Source of the DNA: Paraburkholderia dioscoreae
GTDB taxonomy: Bacteria > Pseudomonadota > Gammaproteobacteria > Burkholderiales > Burkholderiaceae
Assembly (NCBI RefSeq): GCF_902459535.1
Contig: NZ_LR699554.1
Span: 3,286,001-3,350,000, forward strand
Direction of reading: 5' to 3'
DNA length: 64,000 bases
Part shown: piece after piece, positions 43,742 through 52,781 of the stretch
Numbering within the stretch: the stretch's first letter is position 1
How the letters are laid out: the number at the start of each line of letters is the position of its first letter
Made by a program: the position numbers and the translations under genes
The notes under the pieces: model-generated
Database searches by the model: none
What the model was told of the DNA's origin: nothing
Seen by the model: the letters and a program-made list of their open reading frames with translations, nothing else

Positions 43742-44869
43742 CTAAAGAATACTACCCAGCCCCTTCACAAACCTCCCCACCGCCCCCTCAACATCATGCA
43801 GCTTATCCAACCCAAACAACCCAATCCGAAAGGTCTTAAAATCCTGCGGCTCATCACATTGAAGCGGAACCCCAGCCGCGATCTGCAACCCGGCATCAGC
43901 GAACTTCTTCCCAGACCGTATCCCATCATCATCGGTATAACTAACAACAACACCCGGCGCCTCAAACCCCTCAGCCGCCACGCTCCTAAACCCCTTATCC
44001 GCAAGAACTGACCGAACCCGCCTCCCAAGCTCAACCTGCTCCGCCCTCACCTTATCGAAGCCATAAGCCTCAGTCTCCCTCATAACATCACGCAACGTCG
44101 CAAGCCCGTCCGTGGGCATCGTCGCGTGGTACGCGAATCCACCGTTCTCGTAGGTTTCCATGATCTGCAACCACTTGCGAAGATCACAAGCGAAGCTAGT
44201 GCTAGTCGTCCCTTCGATTCTTTCACGAGCAAGCTCACTAAGCATAACCAGCCCGCAACAAGGCGACGCGCTCCATCCCTTCTGCGGCGCGCTGAGCAGG
44301 ACATCGACGCCGCTCGCCTTCATATCGACCCAGACCGTACCGGACGCAATGCAATCCAGTACGAACATACCGTCGACGGCATGCACAGCGTCGGCCACCG
44401 CACGCAAATAAGCGTCCGGCAGCATGATCCCGGATGCGGTTTCGACATGCGGCGCAAAGACCAGATCCGGCTTGTTTTCCCTGATCGCAGCGACCACCTC
44501 TTCGATCGGCGGCGGTGCATAGGCGGCCTGTCTGCCTTGTTCGACCGGGCGCGCCTTCAGCACGATCGATTCAGACGGAATGCCGCCCATGTCGAAAATC
44601 TGCGTCCAGCGATAACTGAACCAGCCATTGCGGATGACAAGACATTTCCTGTTCGTTGCGAACTGCCGGGCAACGGCTTCCATGCCGAAAGTCCCGCTGC
44701 CGGGGACGACAACGGCCGACTTCGCGTTGTAGACCTTCTTCAGAGAATTGGAAATATCGCGCATGACTCCTTGAAAGAGCTGCGACATATGATTGAGTGA
44801 TCGGTCGGTGTAAACGACTGAATATTCGAGGAGCCCCTCGCGGTCGACATCGGGAAGTAAGCCTGGCAC
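43742..44869 (-). CDS. Class V aminotransferase (alanine-glyoxylate/serine-pyruvate type)
   Basis: A 375-residue PLP enzyme. PSGSGT-like cofactor loop VVPGSGTFGMEAVARQFATN, aspartate in FVLDCIASGTVWVDMKASGV, and the Schiff-base Lys in LLSAPQKGWSASPCCGLVML. It is predicted to transfer amino groups among alanine, serine, glyoxylate and pyruvate or related compounds; substrate choice is uncertain. The GTG at 44869 follows GGAGAC. It is the first core gene to the right of the island. Confidence 0.9.
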   Translation of the reverse strand: MPGLLPDVDREGLLEYSVVYTDRSLNHMSQLFQGVMRDISNSLKKVYNAKSAVVVPGSGTFGMEAVARQFATNRKCLVIRNGWFSYRWTQIFDMGGIPSESIVLKARPVEQGRQAAYAPPPIEEVVAAIRENKPDLVFAPHVETASGIMLPDAYLRAVADAVHAVDGMFVLDCIASGTVWVDMKASGVDVLLSAPQKGWSASPCCGLVMLSELARERIEGTTSTSFACDLRKWLQIMETYENGGFAYHATMPTDGLATLRDVMRETEAYGFDKVRAEQVELGRRVRSVLADKGFRSVAAEGFEAPGVVVSYTDDDGIRSGKKFADAGLQIAAGVPLQCDEPQDFKTFRIGLFGLDKLHDVEGAVGRFVKGLGSIL

Positions 44870-45100
44870 GTTTGTCTCCGGTTATGGACGAATATAAGTT
44901 TCTACAACAGATTCTAACGAAAGCCACCTGAGGCTGCGGCAAAGGATGTGATGTCGGCCCTTAGCGCCGGCCGCCGCTAAGCCTGAGCGAAAAACCCGCC
45001 TGACTTGATGGAAAGAACCAGGCCGTCGGTTTGAACCATCGCCATGCCCTCCACAGGCCGACTTCAACTTGGAACTATACTGGGACACCTGGAGGTGCCA

Positions 45101-45904
45101 ATGGCCGATCACGAAAAACCGCATCCACTACGCCCGTTCCTGAAAAACTGGATTTGGGAGCATGGACGAATCGGCACTCGCTATCTGGACTGCGTCGATG
45201 GCGAGATCAAGTTCGACGAAGGCAAGAAATCGCATTTCGCAGCCGAGAAATACACCTACGTGCCCGTTGGTAAGGACGCTCAAGACGATGCATCCAAGGA
45301 TAGTCCCGCGATCCAGGAAGCGGGACTCGCCCGATTTCTGCGAGCCGCGCAGTTGGGAACGCCAGCGGAAGCCGGTTCTGTAGCGGAGGTTCAACGCGCC
45401 GTGCAGGACTGCATCGAACTCGGCCTGTTCAGCGCATATCAACATGCGGCTCGTGAGGCATTGGCCCGCTACGCGGAAGAACCCATGTTCGAGGACGAGA
45501 TCCGCGCGGCCGTTGTCGACGATATCCGGCGCATCTACGCCGGCATGCCGGAACAACTGGCGCTGTACGATTTCAGCGTGCTTTACGGCTTGCCCACACC
45601 GCTGCTGATCAGCGAGTCGCCCTTCATCGACTGGCGCGTGCGCATCAGCCCTGCACTCCCGTTTGTATCGCTTCCGCTGGGACCTTACTGCCTGCTCGTG
45701 GGCGCGCCGTCGGGCAGGCAGAGTCGCGTCGGCTCGGTGGTCTGGAAGGCCGCCTCCGCGCTGGGCCCGCTGAAGGACCATAACCGCCAGATCGCGGAGC
45801 ACGCACGTCTGTGGCTGGTGGCGACGACTGATGATCAACTCGTCTCGGCGCAGGGCCGCATTGCCGCGACCGCGGGCTCCAGGCCAGAGGAGGCTAAGCG
45901 CTAA
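45101..45904 (+). CDS. Hypothetical protein (267 aa), DUF4238-like C-terminal part
   Basis: The ATG at 45101 has GGAGGTG 4 bases upstream, better than the in-frame ATG at 45044. The N-terminal part is basic-aromatic (FLKNWIWEHGRIGTRYLDCV). The C-terminal half has the order of elements seen in DUF4238 proteins: a LISESPFIDW segment, then ISPALPFVSLPLGPYCLLVG, then HNRQIAEHARLWLVAT. The match is from pattern memory and not certain. No membrane segment. Function unknown. Confidence 0.65.
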   Translation: MADHEKPHPLRPFLKNWIWEHGRIGTRYLDCVDGEIKFDEGKKSHFAAEKYTYVPVGKDAQDDASKDSPAIQEAGLARFLRAAQLGTPAEAGSVAEVQRAVQDCIELGLFSAYQHAAREALARYAEEPMFEDEIRAAVVDDIRRIYAGMPEQLALYDFSVLYGLPTPLLISESPFIDWRVRISPALPFVSLPLGPYCLLVGAPSGRQSRVGSVVWKAASALGPLKDHNRQIAEHARLWLVATTDDQLVSAQGRIAATAGSRPEEAKR

Positions 45905-46071
45905 GCGCCCGGCAAACATCGGCGGCGAGGGAGTACTGGTGTGATGACGAACGCGAGCTGCTGCGCGCGCCGCGGTCGGCTCTAAGGGTTTGTACTTATT
46001 TCCACAACATTGTTTTGTTTTGCAGATACTTAATTGCGAGCGGCCCCCGGCCTAGACTGCAATCACTGAAA

Positions 46072-46089
46072 CGCAAACGGGTGTTTGCG
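46072..46089 (+). promoter_or_regulatory. Hairpin in the 5' leader of the small secreted-protein gene
   Basis: CGCAAAC (46072-46078), loop GGGT, GTTTGCG (46083-46089), then CTGGAGG and the ATG at 46117. It may stabilise the transcript 5' end. No protein or ligand can be named. Confidence 0.3.
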
Positions 46090-46116
46090 GACAAACAAAG
46101 TCTGGAGGTAAGCATC

Positions 46117-46389
46117 ATGAAACTCGTTCAATCGCTCATCGTCGCAGCTGCTCTTGCAATTCCCGCCGTGTCGTCTTTTGCCCAATCGAACGACGCGGTC
46201 GCTCCGACCAATGTTCAGGCCGCACAAACTAGCCGTGGCGGCGTCGCTGACGGTACTTCAGCGTCAGGCAGCCATCCTCACCTGCGTTCGTTCGGCACCG
46301 CTGTGTCCCACCTGGAACATAAAATTCAAGGCTCCATTCGCCCCGATCCGAATGATGGAATGAAGCCCGTATTTTTCGGTGGCGCGTAA
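46117..46389 (+). CDS. Small secreted/periplasmic protein (90 aa)
   Basis: A signal peptide is clear: MKLVQSLIVAAALAIPAVSS followed by FAQ and cleavage near residue 23. The mature part is short, Ser/Gly/His-rich and ends MKPVFFGGA. It resembles the DUF4148-type small periplasmic proteins that are numerous in Burkholderia, though the usual helical core is absent. TGGAGG precedes the ATG. An excellent terminator follows at 46469. Confidence 0.75.
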   Translation: MKLVQSLIVAAALAIPAVSSFAQSNDAVAPTNVQAAQTSRGGVADGTSASGSHPHLRSFGTAVSHLEHKIQGSIRPDPNDGMKPVFFGGA

Positions 46390-46468
46390 ATCGACCGGAT
46401 TGATTACAGTCTCGTGCAGCTGATTGGGCGGTGTGCAGACGTCGCTGGTCTGTTGAGGGAATAACGTT

Positions 46469-46496
46469 AAAACGCGCAGATTTATCTGCGCGTTTT
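46469..46496 (+). terminator. Bidirectional intrinsic terminator
   Basis: AAAACGCGCAGA, loop TTTA, TCTGCGCGTTTT: a perfect 12-bp stem with A and T tails in its own arms. It lies 80 bases after the stop of the small secreted-protein gene. Confidence 0.85.
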
Positions 46497-46809
46497 CGCT
46501 TTCTGGAATCCGCCGCAGGGTTGTTGCGCTGAGTGACGGGTTTCGAGCGGATAGACCGACATCAACGGGTACGACCCGAGCCCGACGATTATCCGCACTG
46601 GTCTCGTTTCCCTGCTTGCTTTCAGCTGCGAGCTCAGGCGTGCGCGCGGGTTTGGCGCGCGGCCAGCCTCAGATGCTCGACACCATCGGCAAACGAGAAC
46701 GTCACTTGCTGGCCAGAACAGCACGTTAAACGATACGATGCATGTCTGACCCGAAGAACACGCACGTTCGCGAAACCCGGGTCTGCAACTCAACTGATCT
46801 ACCGAGCTC
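46497..46809. other. Intergenic stretch without recognised gene
   Basis: About 310 bp between the terminator and the next GNAT gene. Open frames here extend only because of GC content. Nothing supportable was found. Confidence 0.4.
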
Positions 46810-47301
46810 TTGACCTTGACTATCCATATTCGTCCCGCTCACGCAGCCGACGCCGCATTGATTCTTCGCTTCATCACCGAACTCGCGGTGTACGAAAAGG
46901 CGGAGCACGAAGTCGTCGCATCCGTGAAGGACATCGAAGCGAGTCTGTTTTCCGCAAGCGCCAGTGCGAAGGCGCTGATCTGCGAGATGAACGGCGAGCC
47001 CATCGGCTTTTGTGTCTACTTTTTTTCGTATTCGACCTGGCTCGGCAAACAGGGGCTTTATCTGGAAGACCTGTATGTGTCGCCGGCATCGCGCGGCAGC
47101 GGCGCGGGCAAACAGATGCTGCGCCACCTCGCGCGCATTGCGTGCGACACCGGTTGCGGCCGCTTCGAATGGAGCGTGCTCGACTGGAACGAATCGGCCA
47201 TCGGCTTCTACGAATCGATCGGCGCAAGCGCGCAAAGCGAATGGGTGCGCTATCGGTTGGCGGGAGATGCGCTCAAGAAGTTTGCGGAGGGTGAAGCGTA
47301 A
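46810..47301 (+). CDS. GNAT family N-acetyltransferase (diamine acetyltransferase-like)
   Basis: A 163-residue GNAT. It starts RPAHAADAALILRFITELAV and then EKAEHEVVAS, a pattern typical of spermidine/spermine (diamine) acetyltransferase relatives. The acetyl-CoA loop is VSPASRGSGAGKQMLRHLAR. The C-terminal part is FEWSVLDWNESAIGFYESIG. The start is a TTG at 46810. Polyamine acetylation is a reasonable guess but not proven. Confidence 0.85.
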   Translation: MTLTIHIRPAHAADAALILRFITELAVYEKAEHEVVASVKDIEASLFSASASAKALICEMNGEPIGFCVYFFSYSTWLGKQGLYLEDLYVSPASRGSGAGKQMLRHLARIACDTGCGRFEWSVLDWNESAIGFYESIGASAQSEWVRYRLAGDALKKFAEGEA

Positions 47302-47325
47302 GCAGCGCGTTAGTTCGTCTGGGCC

Positions 47326-47913
47326 TCACTCATCCACCGCGCCATTCGCCACGGCGTTCACCTCGAACGCGTCGCCGGTGGCAAAGAACGTCCCGCCGGC
47401 CACATAGTGGCAGGTGCGCAAGTCCGGATCGTCGCCGAAATGCCAGCGGTTATTCGAGTACACGCGGCTATCCGCATACGCGGCGACAACTTCGCCGATG
47501 ATCAGATCGTGACGCTGGCTATCGTCCGGAATCACCTTGCACTCCATCCACGTGATACACCCCGCGAGCATGGGCACGTCGATCTGTTGCGCGGGGAACG
47601 TCTCCAGGCCGAAGGCGGAGAACTTGTCGAGCTCGGTGCCCGCACTCGTGCCCACCGCCAACGTCTGCGCGGCGAATCCACGGCTCGGCAGTTGCAGTCC
47701 GAATACGCCGCTCGCTTCGATCAGTTGCCGCGTGAGGGTGCGGCTGTCCACAACCACGACCACCTTCGGCGGATTGAAGTCGAGCGGCATTGCCCATGAC
47801 GCCGCCATCACGTTCGACCGGCCACCGTACGCACTGGTAATGATCGTGACCGGTCCATGATTGAGTAACTGCGTGGCCCGCGGCAACGCCACGGGTTCTC
47901 GGGTGACTTTCAT
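47326..47913 (-). CDS. Flavin reductase family protein
   Basis: A 195-residue FMN-binding split-barrel protein. It has QLLNHGPVTIITSAYGGRSN then VMAASWAMPLDFNPPKVVVV, the usual FMN phosphate region, and GEVVAAYADSRVYSN near the end. Such proteins reduce flavins or carry flavin for unknown oxidoreductions. The ATG at 47913 gives the family's normal length; the frame is open for 90 more codons without coding character. Convergent with the GNAT gene at 46810. Confidence 0.88.
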   Translation of the reverse strand: MKVTREPVALPRATQLLNHGPVTIITSAYGGRSNVMAASWAMPLDFNPPKVVVVVDSRTLTRQLIEASGVFGLQLPSRGFAAQTLAVGTSAGTELDKFSAFGLETFPAQQIDVPMLAGCITWMECKVIPDDSQRHDLIIGEVVAAYADSRVYSNNRWHFGDDPDLRTCHYVAGGTFFATGDAFEVNAVANGAVDE

Positions 47914-48124
47914 ACGTATGTTCCGCGTCAGATGAATGAGAGCGATTGTAGCGTTGGGGCTCGATGCGCGCTGCGCGTGCCATTCCCGTCGATCCAGGCG
48001 AGAATGAAACACCATCAAGCTCGTTGGAGAGGCCGTGCCCGTCGTCCGCCTGCATAACGCTGATAACCACATCGCCGTATTCGGCGAAGCAGCTCTCGCC
48101 GCCGCGCTCACGAGCTGACACGCA

Positions 48125-48931
48125 ATGTTCACCGAATACATCGTCAAATGGAATCTGCGGCAGGACGGCGAGCCGATTCGCACGCATAGCAGCCGGCTGC
48201 TGCCCGTGCGCCAGAACGGCGTACCGGCAATGCTGAAAATCGCGCAGGAACCCGAAGAGAAATCCGGCGCGCGGTTGATGGTGTGGTGGGACGGCGAAGG
48301 CGCGGCCCGCGTACTTGCGCACGATAAAGACGCACTACTGCTCGAACGCGCGCAAAACAGTCACGCGCTGGCAGACCTGTCACGCACCGGCAACAGCGAT
48401 GCCGACGACCGCGCCATCGACATTCTCTGCGCCACCGCGGCGCGGCTTCACGCGCCGCGAAGCAAGGCGCTGCCCGATCTGACCGGTTTGCCGCGCTGGT
48501 TTGCGAGTCTGCGGCCCGCCGGGCAAAACTACGGCGGCTGGTTGCAGGACAGCGCGACCGTCGCGCAAGCGCTGCTTGCCGCACCGCAAGACCCGGTGGT
48601 GTTGCACGGCGACATCCATCACGGGAACGTACTCGATTTCGGCCCGCGCGGCTGGCTGGCCATCGATCCGAAAGGTCTCTACGGCGAACGCGGATTCGAC
48701 TACGCGAACATTTTCTGCAATCCCGACGAAGAGGTGGCGTTGATACCGGGATGGTTCGAGCGTCGCGTCGAACGGGTCGCGCGGATTGCAGGGCTCGACC
48801 GGCACCGTTTGCTGCAATGGATACTGGCGTGGTCCGGTTTGTCCGCGGCGTGGATTCTCGAAACGGGCGAGATGCCGGACATCGATACAGAAATCGGCAG
48901 ACTGGCTGCCGGGGCGCTCAAGCGCACGTAA
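48125..48931 (+). CDS. Aminoglycoside phosphotransferase, APH(6)/StrB-like
   Basis: A 268-residue kinase-fold protein of the streptomycin 6-phosphotransferase/hydroxyurea phosphotransferase family. Catalytic loop VVLHGDIHHGNVLDFGPRGW, metal-binding Asp in LAIDPKGLYGERGFDYAN, Lys region MLKIAQEPEEKSGARLMVWW. Family members inactivate streptomycin, but many chromosomal copies have unknown natural substrates. No mobile element is adjacent, so this looks like a resident gene. Confidence 0.88.
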   Translation: MFTEYIVKWNLRQDGEPIRTHSSRLLPVRQNGVPAMLKIAQEPEEKSGARLMVWWDGEGAARVLAHDKDALLLERAQNSHALADLSRTGNSDADDRAIDILCATAARLHAPRSKALPDLTGLPRWFASLRPAGQNYGGWLQDSATVAQALLAAPQDPVVLHGDIHHGNVLDFGPRGWLAIDPKGLYGERGFDYANIFCNPDEEVALIPGWFERRVERVARIAGLDRHRLLQWILAWSGLSAAWILETGEMPDIDTEIGRLAAGALKRT

Positions 48932-48974
48932 GGCAAATCAGGGCGGCAACCCGCGAGCCGCCGCCCGGCGTCCC

Positions 48975-49307
48975 TCAGTGGGGCGCTTTACCGTTGGGTA
49001 TGGCGTCCAGTGGTTTGTGCTGTTCTTCGCCGAGTCCGGGGAAGAACGCGTTCCACGCGGCGCGCACGCCTTGGGCGGCGGTGGCCTCGGCGCCGATCGA
49101 CTCAGCTTCGCCATCGCCGGCTTTCGATGGATCAGCGGACAAGCCGCGCCAGTGCGTAAACACGAGCAACGGTTTCTCGGTCCATGCGCCGTCGCCAAAC
49201 TTTGCAAAAGCCGTGTCCCCGCTCGTCAATTGCACCTCATACCAGCCTTCACGGACGGGCGTGTGGGCCGCAAGCTCAAACCACGGGGTCGGTTCGATTT
49301 CCTTCAT
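48975..49307 (-). CDS. Hypothetical protein (110 aa)
   Basis: A soluble protein starting MKEIEPTPWFELAAHTPVRE with GGAGA 5-9 bases before the ATG at 49307. The frame has an earlier ATG at 49334, less well placed. The segment GWYEVQLTSGDTAFAKFGDG suggests a small beta-sheet domain; WRGLSADPS follows. Not recognised as a named family. Convergent with the phosphotransferase gene. Confidence 0.7.
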   Translation of the reverse strand: MKEIEPTPWFELAAHTPVREGWYEVQLTSGDTAFAKFGDGAWTEKPLLVFTHWRGLSADPSKAGDGEAESIGAEATAAQGVRAAWNAFFPGLGEEQHKPLDAIPNGKAPH

Positions 49308-49552
49308 GTCGTCTCCGTTCGGATAAATCGTCATAGATAACTACAACAAAGGCATTCTTCATGCCGAGGCCAACCACGGCCTGCGGGCGCACGCCGCAAG
49401 GAAGCGCCTCGGGAGCACCGCATGTCACGCGATGTTGCAGTGCGGCGCGCGCGGCATGAGTTGCGGGCGATCCGTCGATCTCGCACACCTCGAAATCGCC
49501 GCGCATAAGCGACACGATAGCGCGACATGGGCCGCGCGGACAAACGCAAAAG

Positions 49553-51076
49553 TTATACGCGAAGCGTCGCGGCCGGCGCCGCGGTGCGCCGGCGCTTCGG
49601 CTTGCCGTCCATCTCGCCCGCGAGCCCGGCCAGCGCATGCACAGCGGGCGCAAGTTGCTCGGCCGGCGTATTGCCGTAACCGATCACCAATCCATTGGTC
49701 TCGGCGCGCGGCTGCAACGCGAAGCCGGACAGCGCGCGCGGATTGAGCCCTTTGGCAAGCGCGTGTTCAGTGAGGACTCGATCGTCGATGCGAGCCGGCA
49801 GGCGCAGCGTCAAATGCATGCCGCAATTCCCACCAAGGATTTGCGACGCCGCGAAATGCGCGGTCAGCGCGTCGCGCAACGCCTGCTGGCGCTCGCGATA
49901 CAGGCGCCGCATGCGCCCCAGATGGCGCCCGAACTCGCCGCTCTCGATGAAATGCGCAAGCGCCAGTTGCTCCAGCCGGTGCCCGCCGCGCAGCATCTCC
50001 TGCAAAGCGACAGCGGTATGCACGGCGATCGCGCGCGGCAGCACCACGAAACCGGTGCGCAGCGCGGGAAACATCGTCTTGCTGAACGAGCCGACGTACA
50101 ACACCGGCGCGTCCTCGACCAGCCCTTGCATGCTGGCGATCGGCTCGCCGGTGTGGCGGAACTCGCCGTCGTAATCGTCCTCGATCAGCCACGCGCCGCT
50201 CTGCCGCGCCTGCGCGATCAATTCCAGGCGGCGCGCCACGGACAGCACCGAACCCGTCGGATACTGATGCGCGGGCGATGTGTAGATCAGCCTGGGCGGC
50301 TGCGTGCGCCACGCGTCGGCCGGCACTGCCATGCCTTCGGCGTCGACGGGCATGGGCAGCGTGGTCAGGTCGCCCTGATTGAACGCGGCCTTCGCGCCGC
50401 GATAACCGGGATCCTCGACCCACGCGACCTCGCCGGGATTGGTGAAGAGTCGCACGCACAGGTTCAGCGCCTCCTGCGCGCCCTCGGTGATCACCACCTG
50501 CGAGCCTTCGCAGCGCACTCCACGGGCCATGCGAAGGTGCGCGGCGATCGCGTCGCGCAACGCCGGCTCGCCGGCCGGCGTGCCGTAGCCGAGCGCGAGG
50601 GGCAACGTGCGCTCCATCGAGCGTTCGAGCGCGCGCCGCCACGCAGTCACCGGAAAGCGGTCCAGCGCCGGCGTGCCCGGCGTCAGCGGCAAGGTGTTGT
50701 CGGCGTAGCTGAGCGTAGCCGCGAACTGCCCGACGCGCGCGGCGTAGGCCACGTCCGGCACGGCAGGCTGCGCTTGCGGCTCGCCACGCGCGGACGGGCT
50801 GGAGAGCGGACTCACGCGCGTGCCCCGCTGGTCGGCAACCACGTAACCGACCGCGGCCAGATGCTCGTATGCGATCACCACCGTATTGCGCGACACGCCC
50901 ATTTCCGCCGCCAGCAACCGTGACGAAGGCAGCAGCGATCCGGCCGGCAAACGCCCGGCGAGAATCGCCCGCTGCAAGCGCTCGATCAACTGTTTTTGCA
51001 GCGGCTCAGGCTTCGCACTGCTGCCGGCGGCTGCCGATCGTAGCGGGCTGGTGAGCGGGCCAATGATCTCGATCAT
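49553..51076 (-). CDS. MocR/PdxR family regulator (GntR HTH + aminotransferase domain)
   Basis: A chimeric regulator of about 507 residues. The GntR winged helix is at residues 25-95 (LQKQLIERLQRAILAGRLPA; LLAAEMGVSRNTVVIAYEHL). The fold-type I aminotransferase-like domain binds PLP through the Lys in YVGSFSKTMFPALRTGFVVL. The end is Arg/Lys-rich. The ATG at 51076 is favoured over the TTG at 51094. It is divergent from the GNAT gene at 51185, the usual arrangement in which MocR proteins control the neighbour. Confidence 0.92.
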   Translation of the reverse strand: MIEIIGPLTSPLRSAAAGSSAKPEPLQKQLIERLQRAILAGRLPAGSLLPSSRLLAAEMGVSRNTVVIAYEHLAAVGYVVADQRGTRVSPLSSPSARGEPQAQPAVPDVAYAARVGQFAATLSYADNTLPLTPGTPALDRFPVTAWRRALERSMERTLPLALGYGTPAGEPALRDAIAAHLRMARGVRCEGSQVVITEGAQEALNLCVRLFTNPGEVAWVEDPGYRGAKAAFNQGDLTTLPMPVDAEGMAVPADAWRTQPPRLIYTSPAHQYPTGSVLSVARRLELIAQARQSGAWLIEDDYDGEFRHTGEPIASMQGLVEDAPVLYVGSFSKTMFPALRTGFVVLPRAIAVHTAVALQEMLRGGHRLEQLALAHFIESGEFGRHLGRMRRLYRERQQALRDALTAHFAASQILGGNCGMHLTLRLPARIDDRVLTEHALAKGLNPRALSGFALQPRAETNGLVIGYGNTPAEQLAPAVHALAGLAGEMDGKPKRRRTAAPAATLRV

Positions 51077-51184
51077 CGTGGCTGGATCTATCAAATGGGT
51101 TAGCGATGGATCTTTTTAACATACCACGTTTGCCGTATCGTTCTCCATCAACGACGATCATTCGCAACCGAGAGGAGAAGAGCC

Positions 51185-51922
51185 ATGCAACCCAGACGCA
51201 ACGCGTTCGAGCAGCCGATCGGCGCCCCCGTGCCGGGCTGGAACGGCGCTCAGGCGCCCGGCCGCGAGCCGCTGGTGGGGCGCTATTGCCGGATCGAGCC
51301 GGTGGACGTGGAGCGTCATGCCGAGGACTTGTACGAGGCGTACAGCGCCGCCGCCGATGGTCGCGACTGGACCTATCTGACAGTGGGTCCGTTCGAGAGT
51401 CTCGCCGCCTATCGCGAGCATCTGACGCGCGCCGCCGCGTCCACCGATCCGCTCCACTACGCCGTAATCGATCTGGCGACCGGCAAGGCAGTCGGCACGC
51501 TGGCGCTGATGCGCATCGACCGCACCAACGGCGTGATCGAAGTCGGCCACGTTACGTATTCGCCGCGGCTGAAGCGCACGCGCATCGCCACCGAGGCGAT
51601 GTTCCTGCTGATGACGCAAGTGTTCGACAAACTGGGCTATCGGCGCTTCGAATGGAAATGCGATTCGCTGAACGGTCCGTCGCGCGCGGCGGCCTTACGC
51701 TACGGGTTCACGTTCGAAGGGATCTTCCGGCAGGCGATCGTCTATCGCGAGCGCAATCGCGATACTGCGTGGTTTTCAGTCATCGACAGCGAATGGCCCG
51801 CGCTGCGGTCCAGCTATGAGCGCTGGCTCGATGCCGGCAACTTCGATGCGCAAGGCCAGCAGGTTGAACGGCTGGCGGATCTGATCGCACAGCAGCGGGC
51901 AGCGGCGAGCAACGACGCGTAA
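51185..51922 (+). CDS. GNAT family N-acetyltransferase (RimJ/RimL-like)
   Basis: A 245-residue GNAT with a longer N-terminal extension (about 30 residues). Signature parts are VGRYCRIEPVDVERHAEDLY, the core VGTLALMRIDRTNGVIEVGH, the loop YSPRLKRTRIATEAMFLLMT, and FEWKCDSLNGPSRAAALRYG. AGAGGAGAAG precedes the ATG. Probably regulated by the divergent MocR protein. Substrate unknown. Confidence 0.9.
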   Translation: MQPRRNAFEQPIGAPVPGWNGAQAPGREPLVGRYCRIEPVDVERHAEDLYEAYSAAADGRDWTYLTVGPFESLAAYREHLTRAAASTDPLHYAVIDLATGKAVGTLALMRIDRTNGVIEVGHVTYSPRLKRTRIATEAMFLLMTQVFDKLGYRRFEWKCDSLNGPSRAAALRYGFTFEGIFRQAIVYRERNRDTAWFSVIDSEWPALRSSYERWLDAGNFDAQGQQVERLADLIAQQRAAASNDA

Positions 51923-52006
51923 TAGGGCGCGTGTCGAGCCGGCCGGCAAACGGCTAGCTCGACGCAATCGGGCCGTAACAAGCCGCGTCGCCCGTCGCGC
52001 GGCGGC

Positions 52007-52543
52007 TCAGACCGCGGGTGCCGGGCGACGCAGCACGATGGTCGGTTTGCCTTTGTACGTGGTGCGAAGTTGCTCCCGATAACCGCACTTGTGGGCAACC
52101 CGCAGCGACGGCAGGTTTTCCGGCGCGACGATACAGGCCGTTTCGCCGCCCGGCCATTGCTGATCGGCCCACTCCAGCGCGGCACGCACGGCTTCGGTTG
52201 CGTAGCCGTGGCCATGCACGGCCGGGTCCAGTGCCCAGCCGACCTCAGGCGTTCCCATCAATGACGGCTCGATCTCGCGATGGTAGTCGGCAAAGCCGAC
52301 TTCGCCGAGAAAGCGGCCGCTCTGTTTGTCCCGCACGACCCAATAGCCATAGCCGAGCATCGTCCAATGTCCCGCGTAGCGCAGCAGACGCGCCCAGACT
52401 TCTTCGCGCGTAAAGGGCTTGCCGCCGATGTAGCGGATCACCTCGGGATCGGACCACATCGCGTAGCTATCGAGGAAATCGTCGAGCGTGTGCGGACGCA
52501 GGGACAGGCGCGGGGTGGTGAGGAACGGGGGACGGGTGGACAT
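52007..52543 (-). CDS. GNAT family N-acetyltransferase
   Basis: A 178-residue RimL-like GNAT beginning MSTRPPFLTTPRLSLRPHTL. It continues with LGEVGFADYHREIEPSLMGT, the loop ALDPAVHGHGYATEAVRAAL (HGHGYA is the acetyl-CoA site) and IVAPENLPSLRVAHKCGYRE. The ATG at 52543 gives the family start; the upstream frame lacks coding character. Convergent with the GNAT at 51185 across about 85 bp. Confidence 0.9.
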   Translation of the reverse strand: MSTRPPFLTTPRLSLRPHTLDDFLDSYAMWSDPEVIRYIGGKPFTREEVWARLLRYAGHWTMLGYGYWVVRDKQSGRFLGEVGFADYHREIEPSLMGTPEVGWALDPAVHGHGYATEAVRAALEWADQQWPGGETACIVAPENLPSLRVAHKCGYREQLRTTYKGKPTIVLRRPAPAV

Positions 52544-52781
52544 TGCGTAGGAGCGGATAGTGGTTGGAGTGGCCCGGCAAGCAGTGCGCTCGATGATCGC
52601 AGATTTTTTCCGCGTGAGGGGCGTGGCCAAATTCCTGATCGCGCACGCCGCAAGCTATGGCAGGAGAGGAGACTTCGCCATACACTCCCCGGTACGTCTG
52701 CGCAACCGGGTCGGCGCGATAAGCGCATCGATACGGGTCGCGCGCCTCGCGCATCGTTGCGCCGCTCACCACGCTCCGCCG

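Noticed and set aside
43436..44011. 191-codon plus-strand frame running into the aminotransferase
   Set aside because: Low-complexity, Pro/His-rich translation opposite a well-supported class V aminotransferase; no ribosome-binding site.
47519..48322. 267-codon minus-strand frame between flavin reductase and phosphotransferase
   Set aside because: It overlaps both neighbours, each with clear motifs, and has no recognisable domain.
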